The notes beneath the pieces are model-generated. The model was not told where the DNA came from, did not search any database, and was given only the letters and a program-made list of their open reading frames with translations. Made by a program: the position numbers and the translations under genes. A DNA stretch of 64,000 bases from Nocardia sputorum. GTDB taxonomy: Bacteria > Actinomycetota > Actinomycetes > Mycobacteriales > Mycobacteriaceae. The stretch spans positions 2,666,001 through 2,730,000 of the forward strand of contig NZ_AP026978.1 of NCBI RefSeq assembly GCF_027924405.1, in the 5' to 3' direction. Positions 43,057 to 52,333 of the stretch are shown here, one piece after another; position 1 is the stretch's first letter; every line of letters starts with the position of its first letter.

Positions 43057-43261
43057 GCCTGTAGCCCCTCCGGCCCTGGACGGATCCCCATCACGTCATC
43101 GAGTCGCCCCTGATCGTAGCTGTTGCGTCGAATGCCGGGCGGTCGGCGAAGGTGATCGCGCGGAACCGCCGCTTCTCGTCAGTAGCTCTTCGGTGCGGGT
43201 GGACGACCATGACGGTGTGCGTATCAGGTGACGGTTGCTCAGCGATGGCTGGGCCCGCCGG

Positions 43262-43558
43262 TCAGTCGATGCCTTCGATGATGCGGAAGTCGCGCTCGAC
43301 GCCGTCGGGAAGGGCCGCCAGCGCCTTCTGGTATGCCTCGCTCTCGTATGCCGCGACGGCCTGTTCAAAGCTGTCGAACTCGATCAGAATGACGCGTTGC
43401 GTGATTCCGGCCTCGTGGGCGACGACTCGACTACCGACATGGGACAGGAGGCGCCCGCCCCCAGCCTGGACAGCCGGACGGGCCAGCTTGTTGTAGGCAG
43501 TCAGCCTCTCAGGGTCGGAAATGGCGGGGTAGACACTGACCCAGTAGCCCTTAGCCAT
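43262..43558 (-). CDS. DUF1330 family protein
   Basis: 98 residues from ATG 43558, chosen because AGGAGG lies 5 nt upstream; an upstream in-frame codon is unlikely. The ferredoxin-like dimeric alpha/beta-barrel pattern is clear: K-G-Y-W-V-S-V-Y-P, I-L-I-E-F-D-S-F-E-Q-A-V-A-A-Y and R-D-F-R-I-I-E-G-I-D. Proteins of this type are small, cytosolic and mostly uncharacterised. It is divergent from a LysR regulator, which may control it. Confidence 0.88.
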   Translation of the reverse strand: MAKGYWVSVYPAISDPERLTAYNKLARPAVQAGGGRLLSHVGSRVVAHEAGITQRVILIEFDSFEQAVAAYESEAYQKALAALPDGVERDFRIIEGID

Positions 43559-43746
43559 GGAAACCTCCTGTGTTCGGCCGGACACGTCCGACTTCGAATC
43601 GACACTCGGATCGATCGATCCCGGCGACGGGTACTGCGGTCAGTTGAATCGTCATATGCGCAGGTTAGGGCTTGATGTGCGGTCGAGGGAAAGATCGGTA
43701 CGCGCTAGACTCAGAACGGATCGTTATCAATCGACAGGGAGGACAC

Positions 43747-44649
43747 GTGGCGCCGGATACGGTGAGCCTGCGGTACTTCCTGGTGCTGGCGCAGGAGTTG
43801 AACTTCACCCGCGCCGCCGCACGGATCGGTATCGCACAGCCCGCACTCAGCGCCCGGATGCGCCGGTTGGAGGCAGAACTAGGTACTGCCCTGCTGGTCC
43901 GCAACACGCGTAGCGTGGTATTGACCACGGCCGGTGCGGCTTTGGCGGAGTCCGCGCCGCCCGCGCTGGCGGCGCTGGACCGGGCATGGGACACCGCCCG
44001 GAGCGCGGGGGCCGGTGAACTGGGCACGCTGCGCATCGGATACAGCCTCAGCGCGGGAGCCGGGACGGCGCCGGCCCTGGTGGACAGGCTCATTCGCAGC
44101 AGCCCGGGACTCGAGGTCGGCGCGGTCCCGATGGCGACACCGGAGATCTCTCCCGCGGTCGCCGACGGCCGCATTGATGTGGGGATCACCCGCGGTGAAC
44201 AGCCGGGTCGTGGCGTGCGCCGGTTCCTGCTGCGGCGTATGCGCGTCGGGGTCCAGCTGGCGCAGCACCATCCGCTGGCCGAACACCCGGAGATCGAGAT
44301 CGCCGACGCGGCCGCGTATCCGCTGCGACTGCCCGACCGTGCGGCCAACCCCGTTGTCCACGATCAGCTGTCCGCACTGTTCCGCGACATCCGACCACGC
44401 CCCCGATTCCACACGCCCGCAGTTTCTTTCGACATGTCTCAGCGCGACCTACGCGACGGGCTCACCCTCGCCCCGGCCGGAGAAGCCGCGGTCACGACAC
44501 AACCGGCCGGTCTCACCTGGCGACCGCTGCGGGGCGCGCCCAGCCTGACGATCCACCTGGTCCTCCCACGCGAGCAGTCGCCGCTACACCGCCGCATCCG
44601 TGCCGTCGCCAAAACCCTCGCGCACGAGTTGCACTGGCTGCCGGACTGA
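43747..44649 (+). CDS. LysR-family transcriptional regulator
   Basis: 300 residues from GTG 43747 (GGGAGGACAC before it). The helix-turn-helix at about 5-64 reads F-L-V-L-A-Q-E-L-N-F-T-R-A-A-A-R-I-G-I-A-Q-P-A-L-S, canonical for LysR. The effector domain follows with G-T-L-R-I-G-Y. It is divergent from the DUF1330 gene across a 188-bp gap, the usual arrangement for a LysR regulator and its target. The effector is unknown. Confidence 0.9.
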   Translation: MAPDTVSLRYFLVLAQELNFTRAAARIGIAQPALSARMRRLEAELGTALLVRNTRSVVLTTAGAALAESAPPALAALDRAWDTARSAGAGELGTLRIGYSLSAGAGTAPALVDRLIRSSPGLEVGAVPMATPEISPAVADGRIDVGITRGEQPGRGVRRFLLRRMRVGVQLAQHHPLAEHPEIEIADAAAYPLRLPDRAANPVVHDQLSALFRDIRPRPRFHTPAVSFDMSQRDLRDGLTLAPAGEAAVTTQPAGLTWRPLRGAPSLTIHLVLPREQSPLHRRIRAVAKTLAHELHWLPD

Positions 44650-44840
44650 CGCGCGAGAGGTCAAGCGAGACGGACGCCTGCGGTGGCGAGGACCGAAGAC
44701 CTGCGGACTTCGCGGTGATAACGGGTGTTGTGGTGTGGGCGGAGACGACGTGCGGACTCGTGAATTGGCCTTTCCGGCACGGTGTTTCGTGAGTTGCGGG
44801 TAATATTCGAGCGTTGGTGGGGTGACTACATCGGCGGGCG

Positions 44841-45440
44841 GTGTTGATGGAAGTAGAGGGCGTCCACCACTCATACGGCAGGCGGTCGGTGCTGCGTGGC
44901 GTGGATTTCGCCCTACCGCCGAGGATGGTGGCGGGCGTCGTCGGCGAGAACGGGACGGGCAAGTCGACACTGTTGAAGGTTCTCTCGGGAGAGCTGCGAC
45001 CGGATCGGGGCGTGGTCCGCCATCGGGGGCGGTTCGGGTACTGCCCGCAGCGGGTCGTCTTGAACGACGCGTTCACAGTTCGTCAGCACTTGAATCTCTT
45101 CGCCGCGGCTTATTCGGTACCGGACCTGCGGCGAGCCGAGCAGACCATGGAGATTCTGCGTTTCTCCGAGTACGCCGATGAGCGGGTCGCGACGTTGAGT
45201 GGCGGTACCCGGCAGAAGCTCAACCTGACGCTGGCGGTGATGCACAACCCGCAGGTTCTGCTTCTCGACGAGCCGTACCAGGGCTTCGACTGGGAAACGT
45301 ATCTGCGTTTCTGGGATCTGGTCGAGCAGTTCCGTGACTCCGGCGGCTCGGTTCTGGTCGTGTCGCATCTGGCCTACGACACCGATCGACTGGATCAGGT
45401 GTGGCGATTGCACGACGGCGTCCTAGGAGGCAGGGAGTGA
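44841..45440 (+). CDS. ABC transporter ATPase (ABC-2 type system)
   Basis: 199 residues from GTG 44841; ATG two codons later is equally possible, and both have only a weak GGGCGG site upstream. Walker A is G-E-N-G-T-G-K-S-T, the signature is L-S-G-G-T-R-Q-K-L and Walker B is V-L-L-L-D-E-P; a switch His occurs in V-V-S-H. It pairs with the permease whose ATG shares its stop codon's last base (TGATG). The pair converges on the bifunctional terpene synthase gene. Export of a lipid or antibiotic-like compound is typical for this class. Confidence 0.9.
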   Translation: MLMEVEGVHHSYGRRSVLRGVDFALPPRMVAGVVGENGTGKSTLLKVLSGELRPDRGVVRHRGRFGYCPQRVVLNDAFTVRQHLNLFAAAYSVPDLRRAEQTMEILRFSEYADERVATLSGGTRQKLNLTLAVMHNPQVLLLDEPYQGFDWETYLRFWDLVEQFRDSGGSVLVVSHLAYDTDRLDQVWRLHDGVLGGRE

Positions 45441-46252
45441 TGGATCGAACGAACGAGAACGTGCGGCTGTTCGTGATAGCCACGCGCTACGGTCTGGTCG
45501 AGCATGCTCGTAACCGGTTCGCCTTGCTTCTGGTCGCTGTCTTCATCCCCGTGTTCGTCACACTGGCGGGCCTGATCATCACCGATACGCAGGTACCGTT
45601 CCGGCTCCGCGACACCGGTGTGGTCCTGCAGGCCAAAGGCAATGAACTGGCGCAGATTTCGGGTGCCCTGACCGCCGTCTGTCTGATCGTCGGGTTCATG
45701 ATGTTCGCGGCGACCTTCAGCAGCGGGGCGTTCGATCGGCGTCTGTGTATGGCCGGGTATCCCCGGGTCGCGCTGGGTCTGGCGAAGGTCGCTTGCCTGG
45801 CGCTGGCTGCGATGGTGGTCAGCGTCTACGCCACCGTGGCGATCTGCTTGTCTTGGTCGCCGCACCAGCCGATCGTGCTGGCCGTGGCGCTGTTCTGCGA
45901 CGCGATGACCTACGGGGCGCTGGGTGTCGTGTTCGGCACGCTGCTGCGCCGAGAGGTGGAGGGCATGTTCGCGATCGCGATGATCAGCTGCTTCGACATG
46001 GTCGTGCAGAACCCCGTGGCGAGTATCGGCGCGGACAGTGATGTCGTGCGGTGGCTGCCTTCCTACGGCGCCATGCAGGCTTCGACCGCGGCCGGTTTCT
46101 CCGACGCCACACTGTTCACGGGATTCGTTGTGCAGCTGGGCTGGTTCACCGCGAGCGTCCTGGTCGGGCTGGTCGCTTTTCATCTGCGCACCCGTTCGGC
46201 TCTCGACGCCACGACACCGATCGGCCTTCCAGGACAACCGGCGAAGCAATGA
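45440..46252 (+). CDS. ABC transporter membrane subunit
   Basis: 270 residues; ATG overlaps the ATPase stop, with AGGAGG and GGGAG upstream. About six membrane helices are predicted, including L-L-L-V-A-V-F-I-P-V-F-V-T-L and V-C-L-I-V-G-F-M-M-F-A-A, in the layout of ABC-2 permeases. It forms the transporter with the preceding ATPase. Substrate unknown. Confidence 0.85.
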   Translation: MDRTNENVRLFVIATRYGLVEHARNRFALLLVAVFIPVFVTLAGLIITDTQVPFRLRDTGVVLQAKGNELAQISGALTAVCLIVGFMMFAATFSSGAFDRRLCMAGYPRVALGLAKVACLALAAMVVSVYATVAICLSWSPHQPIVLAVALFCDAMTYGALGVVFGTLLRREVEGMFAIAMISCFDMVVQNPVASIGADSDVVRWLPSYGAMQASTAAGFSDATLFTGFVVQLGWFTASVLVGLVAFHLRTRSALDATTPIGLPGQPAKQ

Positions 46253-46259
46253 CCGGTAT

Positions 46260-46294
46260 CCCGCACCGCGCAACCATCTGATGCACCGTGCGGG
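46260..46294. terminator. Hairpin between convergent ABC permease and terpene synthase genes
   Basis: CCCGCAC (46260-46266) pairs with GTGCGGG (46288-46294) over a 21-nt loop. It lies 8 nt past the permease stop and 29 nt beyond the opposing stop at 46324. Confidence 0.45.
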
Positions 46295-46323
46295 AGCACC
46301 CGCGTCGCCGGGCAGTGCCGGGC

Positions 46324-48330
46324 TTACACTCCGGTACGCGCCGGGTCGGGGGCCGGGTAGTAGTAGAGCTGACGACGCAGGCGTTCCAAGTCCGGAGTCC
46401 CGGAGGACGTGGTCGGCGTGTACCGATCGGCCTGATGTAGCCGCAACGCCAGGTCCTTACCGTTCTCGAAGATCGCCAGGTACTCTCTCCGTCGGCCGGA
46501 CAGACCTGGGATCATGCGGAGCAGCGGCGGGATATAGCGGATGATCGCGTCGATCTGAGTACGCTTCTCGGCCACCTGGTGTCGCACCTGCTCGACGGCT
46601 TCGTCACGACTGCATCCGGTCTCGTGGCAGATCGCGCGAACCAGGTTGTAGGGAGTGTTGTCGGCCTCGTCCTGGTCCAGTCCCGCCAGATCGTTCTCTG
46701 CCGCGGTCACCGCGAAGAGCAGTTCCTCGAAACGGCGGAACACCGGGTGGCGACGCAGCGTCGACGGCAGTTCGAGGTCGTAGTACGCCTCCATGCAGGC
46801 GAGGAAGATGTCGGCCCCGAAGGTCGATTTCCGCAGCGGCAGGTAATCGGCTGTGGTGGGGATGTAGCCGTCGATGCGATGGTGCGCTTCGCGTTCGCAG
46901 GCTTCGAACCAGTCTTCTGCGCTGTCGAGAAACCGCTCCTGCCAGCCGATGGTGCGGCCCTCGCGCAAGCGCGGCCATACGCTCGCCCACGCAGTCGCGA
47001 TCGCGCCGGAACGCGGAGCCTGCGGGTCCTGGCGCAGCATGGCCACCAGTCCCCGCCGCAGCGCGGTGACAGCTTCGCGATCCCTCCAGCGGGGATCCTC
47101 GAACATGTCATCCCACACCACGGCCAGTGCTGCCATTCCGACGAAAGCCTGTTCCCGGGGCGTGTCCATCGCCGCCGCGACACGCATCGGAAAGCGGAAC
47201 GCCCCTGCCCACCGGTGGTGACGATCGAACTCCTCCGCAGAGGCGATCAATCCGGTGTCGGCCATCCAATTTCGCAGCCAGCTCATGACAGATGGTGGGA
47301 ACACCGCACCGTCGGCCTGCGGCTGCGTCGACTGCTCGGCGACAGCAGCACCTGGCGTTCTGCGGTCGAGTATGGATCGGGCATAGGCGATCATCTCGTG
47401 GCGGGCGCGAGGGTCGACGGCCACGGCGGCCAGCCGACCGGCGGCCTCGTCCATGAATTCGTCGGCCAGCGCGTGCGCCTCGGTCACGGCGCCGGAGGCG
47501 AGGACGAGTTCCCGGGCACGGGCAGCTTCCTCGGCGGTCATCGCTCTGTGGAGCAGACGGGTGAGATTCCGGTCGACGGCAGCCGCGCGGATCACGGGCA
47601 ATGTGTAGATGCCCTCAGGCAGGTCCGCGTTGACGGGTTTGCCCATTTCTCCGGCGGTCGAGGTCAGGTCGAGGATGTCGTCATACAGCTGGTAGGCCAG
47701 TCCGAAGTGTCGACCGAACGATGCCAGCGCCTCTTCGTCATCCTCGGGCCGCCCCGCCTGCATGGCGCCGACACGGCATGCCAGCGACAGGATCGCCGCG
47801 GTCTTGCCGTCGATCGAGTCCAGGTATGCCTGTTCGCTGCGGGATGCCGCGTACTGATCCGCCGCCTCGATCACCATGCCGGCGCACATCTGCTCGCCGG
47901 CGATGGTCGCCGCGAGAACTTCGCGCAGGCCGAGTTCGGCGAGCAAGCGCGTGGCCGATGTCGTTATACAATCACCGGCCAATACCGCCATATGCGAACC
48001 CCAGACGGCGTTGGCGCTGGGACGACCCCGACGCTGGTAAGCATGATCGATGACGTCGTCGTGGTACAGCGATCCCAGGTGCAGCAACTCGACCGCGGCA
48101 GCGGCACGCACGGCGCGGTCATCGGCCGGTGCTGACGGATCGGTGAGCAGATAGTACGACAACAAGGTCAAAGTGGGACGAACCAGACGGCGGGTGCTCT
48201 CCGAAGCCTCGTCGGTGAGCGCGGTCAGTTCGGGCCTGCCCTCGAATCGGACGGGGCCGAGGACATCTCGGACGCGGTCGAGGTCGGCATCCAAATGCGG
48301 GAAGACGGCAGAATCGATTTCACTGGGCAC
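46324..48330 (-). CDS. Bifunctional polyprenyl diphosphate synthase - class I terpene synthase fusion
   Basis: 668 residues from GTG 48330, chosen for AGGAG 7 nt upstream; the upstream extension is not protein-like. The N-terminal half (about 1-325) is a trans-prenyltransferase with first D-D-V-I-D (Asp91, 92, 95, followed by Q-R-R-G-R-P-S-A-N) and second D-D-I-L-D (217-221), most like actinobacterial GrcC-type long-chain synthases. After a short linker the C-terminal half (about 345-668) is a terpene cyclase: D-D-M-F-E-D (407-412), N-D-L-A-G (NSE region, Asn546/Asp547 with Asp554), pyrophosphate-sensor Arg500 exactly 46 residues before Asn546, and R-Y at 636-637. All catalytic motifs look intact in both halves. 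The product is unknown. This domain order is the reverse of fungal bifunctional synthases. Confidence 0.88.
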   Translation of the reverse strand: MPSEIDSAVFPHLDADLDRVRDVLGPVRFEGRPELTALTDEASESTRRLVRPTLTLLSYYLLTDPSAPADDRAVRAAAAVELLHLGSLYHDDVIDHAYQRRGRPSANAVWGSHMAVLAGDCITTSATRLLAELGLREVLAATIAGEQMCAGMVIEAADQYAASRSEQAYLDSIDGKTAAILSLACRVGAMQAGRPEDDEEALASFGRHFGLAYQLYDDILDLTSTAGEMGKPVNADLPEGIYTLPVIRAAAVDRNLTRLLHRAMTAEEAARARELVLASGAVTEAHALADEFMDEAAGRLAAVAVDPRARHEMIAYARSILDRRTPGAAVAEQSTQPQADGAVFPPSVMSWLRNWMADTGLIASAEEFDRHHRWAGAFRFPMRVAAAMDTPREQAFVGMAALAVVWDDMFEDPRWRDREAVTALRRGLVAMLRQDPQAPRSGAIATAWASVWPRLREGRTIGWQERFLDSAEDWFEACEREAHHRIDGYIPTTADYLPLRKSTFGADIFLACMEAYYDLELPSTLRRHPVFRRFEELLFAVTAAENDLAGLDQDEADNTPYNLVRAICHETGCSRDEAVEQVRHQVAEKRTQIDAIIRYIPPLLRMIPGLSGRRREYLAIFENGKDLALRLHQADRYTPTTSSGTPDLERLRRQLYYYPAPDPARTGV

Positions 48331-48831
48331 GTGCGCGCTCCTGACTGGGGTACATCGCTCATCCACAACACCACCACGCATGAGCATTTCATCACCTTTG
48401 CGCGAAAAATGTTGTGAGAACGCTGATTTCAATTATTTATCAGCTCGATAGATGGGCCGGAGGCGCGCGGTAACGGCGGCTCTGTAGCCCGCCACCGCGC
48501 AGGGTTCAGCGTGGGCGCACCATGTGCCGCGGAAGTGCCTGCACATTGACCGGTCGGTCGTCGACCCGACGCCGAGACCCTGCGGCGCTGGTTGCTCGAC
48601 CTCGCCGATTGCCGGCCCGCCGCCTCCTGGCGAATCCTGGTTGTCTGCCGTACGACGGTTGCGCTGAGCGGAAGGAGCTGGGAGGCAGCTGCGCGACGCG
48701 TGCCGAACCCGCCCGTGGAAACCCGGGCCGAGCGGTTTCGGCAACGCCGCTTCGGGCACTACTCGTTCGACGCGGGAGTTGCGGTGCCCGGCGTGGAAAT
48801 CGAGACGGACGTGTCTGAGCGAGGCAAGCCC
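48331..48831. other. Divergent intergenic region with AT-rich promoter patch
   Basis: No supported gene. The part at 48400-48450 is markedly AT-rich for this window and contains a dyad (48422-48444). The stretch 48530-48830 has an open frame continuous with the YihY gene but without a ribosome site or homology. Confidence 0.4.
48422..48444. promoter_or_regulatory. Dyad upstream of the bifunctional terpene synthase
   Basis: GCTGAT (48422-48427) and ATCAGC (48439-48444) flank an 11-bp AT-rich spacer about 100 nt before the start at 48330. It is a candidate promoter/operator region. Confidence 0.35.
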
Positions 48832-49929
48832 ATGACGACAGAGCGCGGTGAAGGAAAGCGGCACGAGGACCAGCGAGCCGATCTGGCGAATACCCACGAT
48901 CACCTCGGGCCGCCGATCGGTGCGACCGATACCGGAGCCCGGCCGGATCTGGACTCCGACGAGCCCGACAGCCCGGCCGACCTGTCGAAATCCTCCCTTC
49001 TCGCGGTGGTCAAGCGTGCGAGCAAAGAGTTCCAGCGCGACAACCTCACCGATCTGGCCGCCGCCCTCACTTATTACGCGGTGTTGTCGATCGTGCCCGG
49101 CCTGATCGTCATGGTCTCCCTGCTCGGCCTGCTCGGCCCGACCGCCACCGACGAACTCGTCGACCAGGCCCAGCAGATCGCGCCCGGTTCCAGCGCGGAT
49201 TTCGTGCGCACCCTCGTCGACCAAGCCCAGGCCAACAAACACGGCGCGGGCTGGGGCGCGATCCTCGGCCTCGCCGTCGCGCTGTGGTCCGCGTCGGGGT
49301 ACGTGGCGGCCTTCATGCGCGCCTCCAATGTCGTCTACGGCATCGGCGAGGGCAGGCCGATCTGGAAGACCACACCCATCCGGCTCGGCGTCACGATCGT
49401 CGCGGTGATCCTGCTCGTCGTCAGCGCCGCCATCGTGGTGGCGAGCGGGCCGGTCGCCCAGCAGATCGGCGACCTCCTCGGCCTGGGCGCCACCACGGTG
49501 ACCATCTGGAACATCGCCAAATGGCCGGTGCTGTTCGTCCTGGTGTCGGTGCTGCTGGCGATCTTGTTCTGGGCCAGCCCGAACGCCCGCCAAGGCGGCA
49601 TCAAGTGGATCAGCCCCGGCGGGGTGATCGCCGTCCTCATCTGGCTGGTCATCTCGGTACTGTTCGCCGTCTACATCGCCAACTTCTCCTCCTACGACAA
49701 GACTTACGGCTCGCTTGCCGGGGTGGTGATCTTTCTGGTGTGGCTGTGGCTGACCAATATCGCGCTGCTGCTCGGAGCGGAGATCAACGCCGAACTCGAC
49801 CACGGCAAAGCCATCGCCGAGGGGCTTCCCGAAGAACTGCAGCCCTTCGCCGTCCCGCGCGACACCCGCAAGCTCGACGACGCGGACAAAGAAGCGGTCC
49901 GAGCCGCCGAATCCGCCCGGCGGGAATGA
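48832..49929 (+). CDS. YihY/BrkB-family integral membrane protein
   Basis: 365 residues from ATG 48832 (GAGCGAGG upstream). The hydrophilic N-terminus of about 55 residues is followed by D-L-A-A-A-L-T-Y-Y-A-V-L-S-I-V-P-G and about six membrane helices, with the conserved W-S-A-S-G-Y-V-A-A-F-M-R-A-S-N-V-V-Y and T-Y-G-S-L-A-G-V-V-I-F-L-V-W-L-W. The family (once misnamed ribonuclease BN) is thought to be a transporter, possibly of lipids or small solutes. The charged C-terminus is cytoplasmic. It converges with the phosphatase gene (19-nt gap). Confidence 0.92.
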   Translation: MTTERGEGKRHEDQRADLANTHDHLGPPIGATDTGARPDLDSDEPDSPADLSKSSLLAVVKRASKEFQRDNLTDLAAALTYYAVLSIVPGLIVMVSLLGLLGPTATDELVDQAQQIAPGSSADFVRTLVDQAQANKHGAGWGAILGLAVALWSASGYVAAFMRASNVVYGIGEGRPIWKTTPIRLGVTIVAVILLVVSAAIVVASGPVAQQIGDLLGLGATTVTIWNIAKWPVLFVLVSVLLAILFWASPNARQGGIKWISPGGVIAVLIWLVISVLFAVYIANFSSYDKTYGSLAGVVIFLVWLWLTNIALLLGAEINAELDHGKAIAEGLPEELQPFAVPRDTRKLDDADKEAVRAAESARRE

Positions 49930-49948
49930 CCCGCGGGGGCGACCGCGG

Positions 49949-52333
49949 TTATCCGCCGCCCGGCGCGTCTTGACTCGGCCCCACTTGGATGCCCACCACG
50001 CAGGTGTCGTCGTCGGTGTCGGCATCGCTGGCGTCGAGCAGGTCGTCCAGACGGTCCTCCAGGCTGCCGGTGAGTTGTGCCGACGTCGTGAGCAACCGGT
50101 CTACGCACTCGTCCAGAAGCCGGTCTCGGCGCTCGATGAGCCCGTCGGTGTAGAGCAGGAGAGTGTCGTCGGTTTCCAGTTGGAGTTCTGCTTCTTCGAA
50201 GGTCGTCTCCGCCACGGCGCCGAGGAGCATTCCTTTGAGCATGGGCAGGCTGGAGGCCCGGCCCGCACGCACCAGCACCGGCGGCAAGTGGCCCGCGCGG
50301 GCCCAGCGCAGCACCCGGGTGTGCGGATCGTAGAGCCCGCAGATGGCGGTGGCGAAGATGTTGTCGGTCAGGTGGTGGGCGACCTGGTTCAGCCAGGTCA
50401 GCATCTGGCCCGGGCCCGCGCCCGTGGCGGCGAGGCCGCGCAGGGCGTTGCGAAGCACGACCATGCCGGTGGCCGCCTTGATGCCATGGCCGGTGATGTC
50501 CCCGACCGACACCAGGATCTGTTTGGTGGGCAGCACGATCGCGTCGTACCAATCGCCGCCGACCGTGTAATCCTGCTCGGCAGGCCGGTAGCGCACCGCG
50601 ATGCGCAGCCCGAACGCCTCGATGGACGGCTGCGCGTCCGGCATGATCGCCTGCTGGAGTTGCCGCGCCAGCTGGCTCTGTTCGGCGGCGTGCTGCTCGG
50701 TGTGCGCCAGCCGGTCGCGCGTCGCGGACAGCGCGACCTCGGTCCAGTGCTGCGCGGAGATGTCCTGATAGGCGCCGCGGACGGCGGCCAGGTGCCCCGC
50801 CTCGAGGACCGGTTCGGCGACGATCCGGATGTGCCGGGCCACGCCGTCCGGCCGAATCAGGCGGAAGGCCGTGGAGGCCGAGCGGCGGTAGCGCAGCAGG
50901 GTACGCAGGAACCGCCCCACCGCATTCGCGTCGTCGTCGTGGACGTGCGCGGGCAGCTGGGAAAGCGGAATCGGGTCCGCGGTCGGCGCCAGCCCGTAGA
51001 GGTCGAAAAGCTGGTTGCTCCAGGTGATCTCGCCGGTGGCCGCGTTCTCCTCGAATCCGCCGACACGGCCCAGACGCTGGGCGTGTTGTAGCAGCGCCGC
51101 CAATCGCGCCGTCTCGTCCTCGACCCGCCATACCACGAGCACGGTGTCTCCATGGCGGCTGATGCTGAGCGCGGCCGAGACGGTGAGCGGCACTTGGTCC
51201 ACCAGTTCGGTCAGCAAGACCCGGTCGGCACGGTAGGTCTCACCGGTGGCGAAAACGTGCTCGATTCGCTCGAACAGCCGCCCATCGCTCGCGGCCATCG
51301 GGTACGCCTCGAGCAGCAGCGCGCCGTTGACCAGGCCGCGGGGCCGGCCGGCCGGGTCGACGAAGCAACTGTTGACGTAGTGAATGCAGAAGTCGACGAG
51401 CGCGCCGCTGTCGTCGAGGTGGGGCAGCAGCACGAGCGCTGGGTCGAAAAGGCCGTCCGCGAGCCGCACCAGAAGCGCGACGTCGGGCCGGTCCGGTGTG
51501 CGCACCGCGGCCGAGTCCGACTCCAGGGTGTGCGCGCACAGCTCGGCCAACGCCTCCAGCTGCCGGTGCACCGGGGGCGGCTGCGGCGCGAGCGGCTGTG
51601 GCCAGCACACCTCCAGCACGCCGAGCAGCTTGCCTCCCGCACCCGCCGGAATCGCCGCACGGCCGCCGTCGCGGGCACCGATCGACGGGAGCCCGGACCG
51701 GCCCAGGTCCCGGATCCACACCGCGTTGCGTTCCACCAGCGCCTGCCGCGCCGGGGTCGCCACCCCAGGCGGAACATACCGCCATCGCTCGGCCTCTTGC
51801 GGGCTGATGCCGGCGAAACCCGCCAGGGTCAGCGACGCGTCGGCGCCTGCCGCCCAGATCGCCACGGCTGTGGCGCCCAGCGGCGTCACGGCGTGCTCCA
51901 GCACCGACTCCGCCACACGGTGCGTGTCGCCGGCCGCGAGCAGCCCGCTTTCGGCGGTGCGCAACCGCACAGCCGCCGATGGCTCCTCCCGCGTGGCGGT
52001 GCGCAGCAGGAACTCTCCGACGACCGCGCTGACCTCGTCCTGGGCCGCTTGGTCGACCAGCTCGGCGGCCAACTCCAGCGGTGTGATGCCCGCTTGCTCG
52101 GCGAGGGCGTCGAGTTGCCGCGCCGCCTGCGCGGGTCCGCAGTGCAGCCGTTCCACCAGCACGCCCTTGGCCATCTCGATCAGCGCGCGCCCGTCGGCGG
52201 TGGCCTGGGCCTGCTGGATCTGCGCGCGCAACCGCTCCACGGTGGCGGCGAGTCGGTGGACGGCGGGCCCCGTCGCCGGGTGGGCGTTCGCTGTCGTATC
52301 GGTCTCCGCGTCGGGGCTGTCCAACTCCGTCAT
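49949..52333 (-). CDS. ANTAR-GAF-PAS-PP2C (SpoIIE/RsbU-type) phosphatase
   Basis: 794 residues. The ATG shares its A with the stop of the histidine kinase gene (TGATG), so the two are translationally coupled. Order: ANTAR-like three-helix domain near 30-95 (A-L-I-E-M-A-K-G-V-L-V-E-R), GAF about 125-280, two PAS-like segments (about 290-400 and 420-530; the second contains L-G-R-V-G-G-F-E-E-N), and a PP2C phosphatase from about 580 with G-G-D-W-Y-D-A-I and V-G-D-I-T-G-H-G metal-binding motifs. Such phosphatases dephosphorylate anti-anti-sigma factors. No anti-sigma or STAS protein gene is adjacent. ANTAR domains usually bind RNA antiterminators, so the protein may act at two levels. Confidence 0.88.
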   Translation of the reverse strand: MTELDSPDAETDTTANAHPATGPAVHRLAATVERLRAQIQQAQATADGRALIEMAKGVLVERLHCGPAQAARQLDALAEQAGITPLELAAELVDQAAQDEVSAVVGEFLLRTATREEPSAAVRLRTAESGLLAAGDTHRVAESVLEHAVTPLGATAVAIWAAGADASLTLAGFAGISPQEAERWRYVPPGVATPARQALVERNAVWIRDLGRSGLPSIGARDGGRAAIPAGAGGKLLGVLEVCWPQPLAPQPPPVHRQLEALAELCAHTLESDSAAVRTPDRPDVALLVRLADGLFDPALVLLPHLDDSGALVDFCIHYVNSCFVDPAGRPRGLVNGALLLEAYPMAASDGRLFERIEHVFATGETYRADRVLLTELVDQVPLTVSAALSISRHGDTVLVVWRVEDETARLAALLQHAQRLGRVGGFEENAATGEITWSNQLFDLYGLAPTADPIPLSQLPAHVHDDDANAVGRFLRTLLRYRRSASTAFRLIRPDGVARHIRIVAEPVLEAGHLAAVRGAYQDISAQHWTEVALSATRDRLAHTEQHAAEQSQLARQLQQAIMPDAQPSIEAFGLRIAVRYRPAEQDYTVGGDWYDAIVLPTKQILVSVGDITGHGIKAATGMVVLRNALRGLAATGAGPGQMLTWLNQVAHHLTDNIFATAICGLYDPHTRVLRWARAGHLPPVLVRAGRASSLPMLKGMLLGAVAETTFEEAELQLETDDTLLLYTDGLIERRDRLLDECVDRLLTTSAQLTGSLEDRLDDLLDASDADTDDDTCVVGIQVGPSQDAPGGG

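Noticed and set aside
48433..50025. Minus-strand open frame of about 530 codons across the YihY gene
   Set aside because: It lacks protein-like composition and start signals; the plus-strand YihY gene has clear membrane helices and family motifs.
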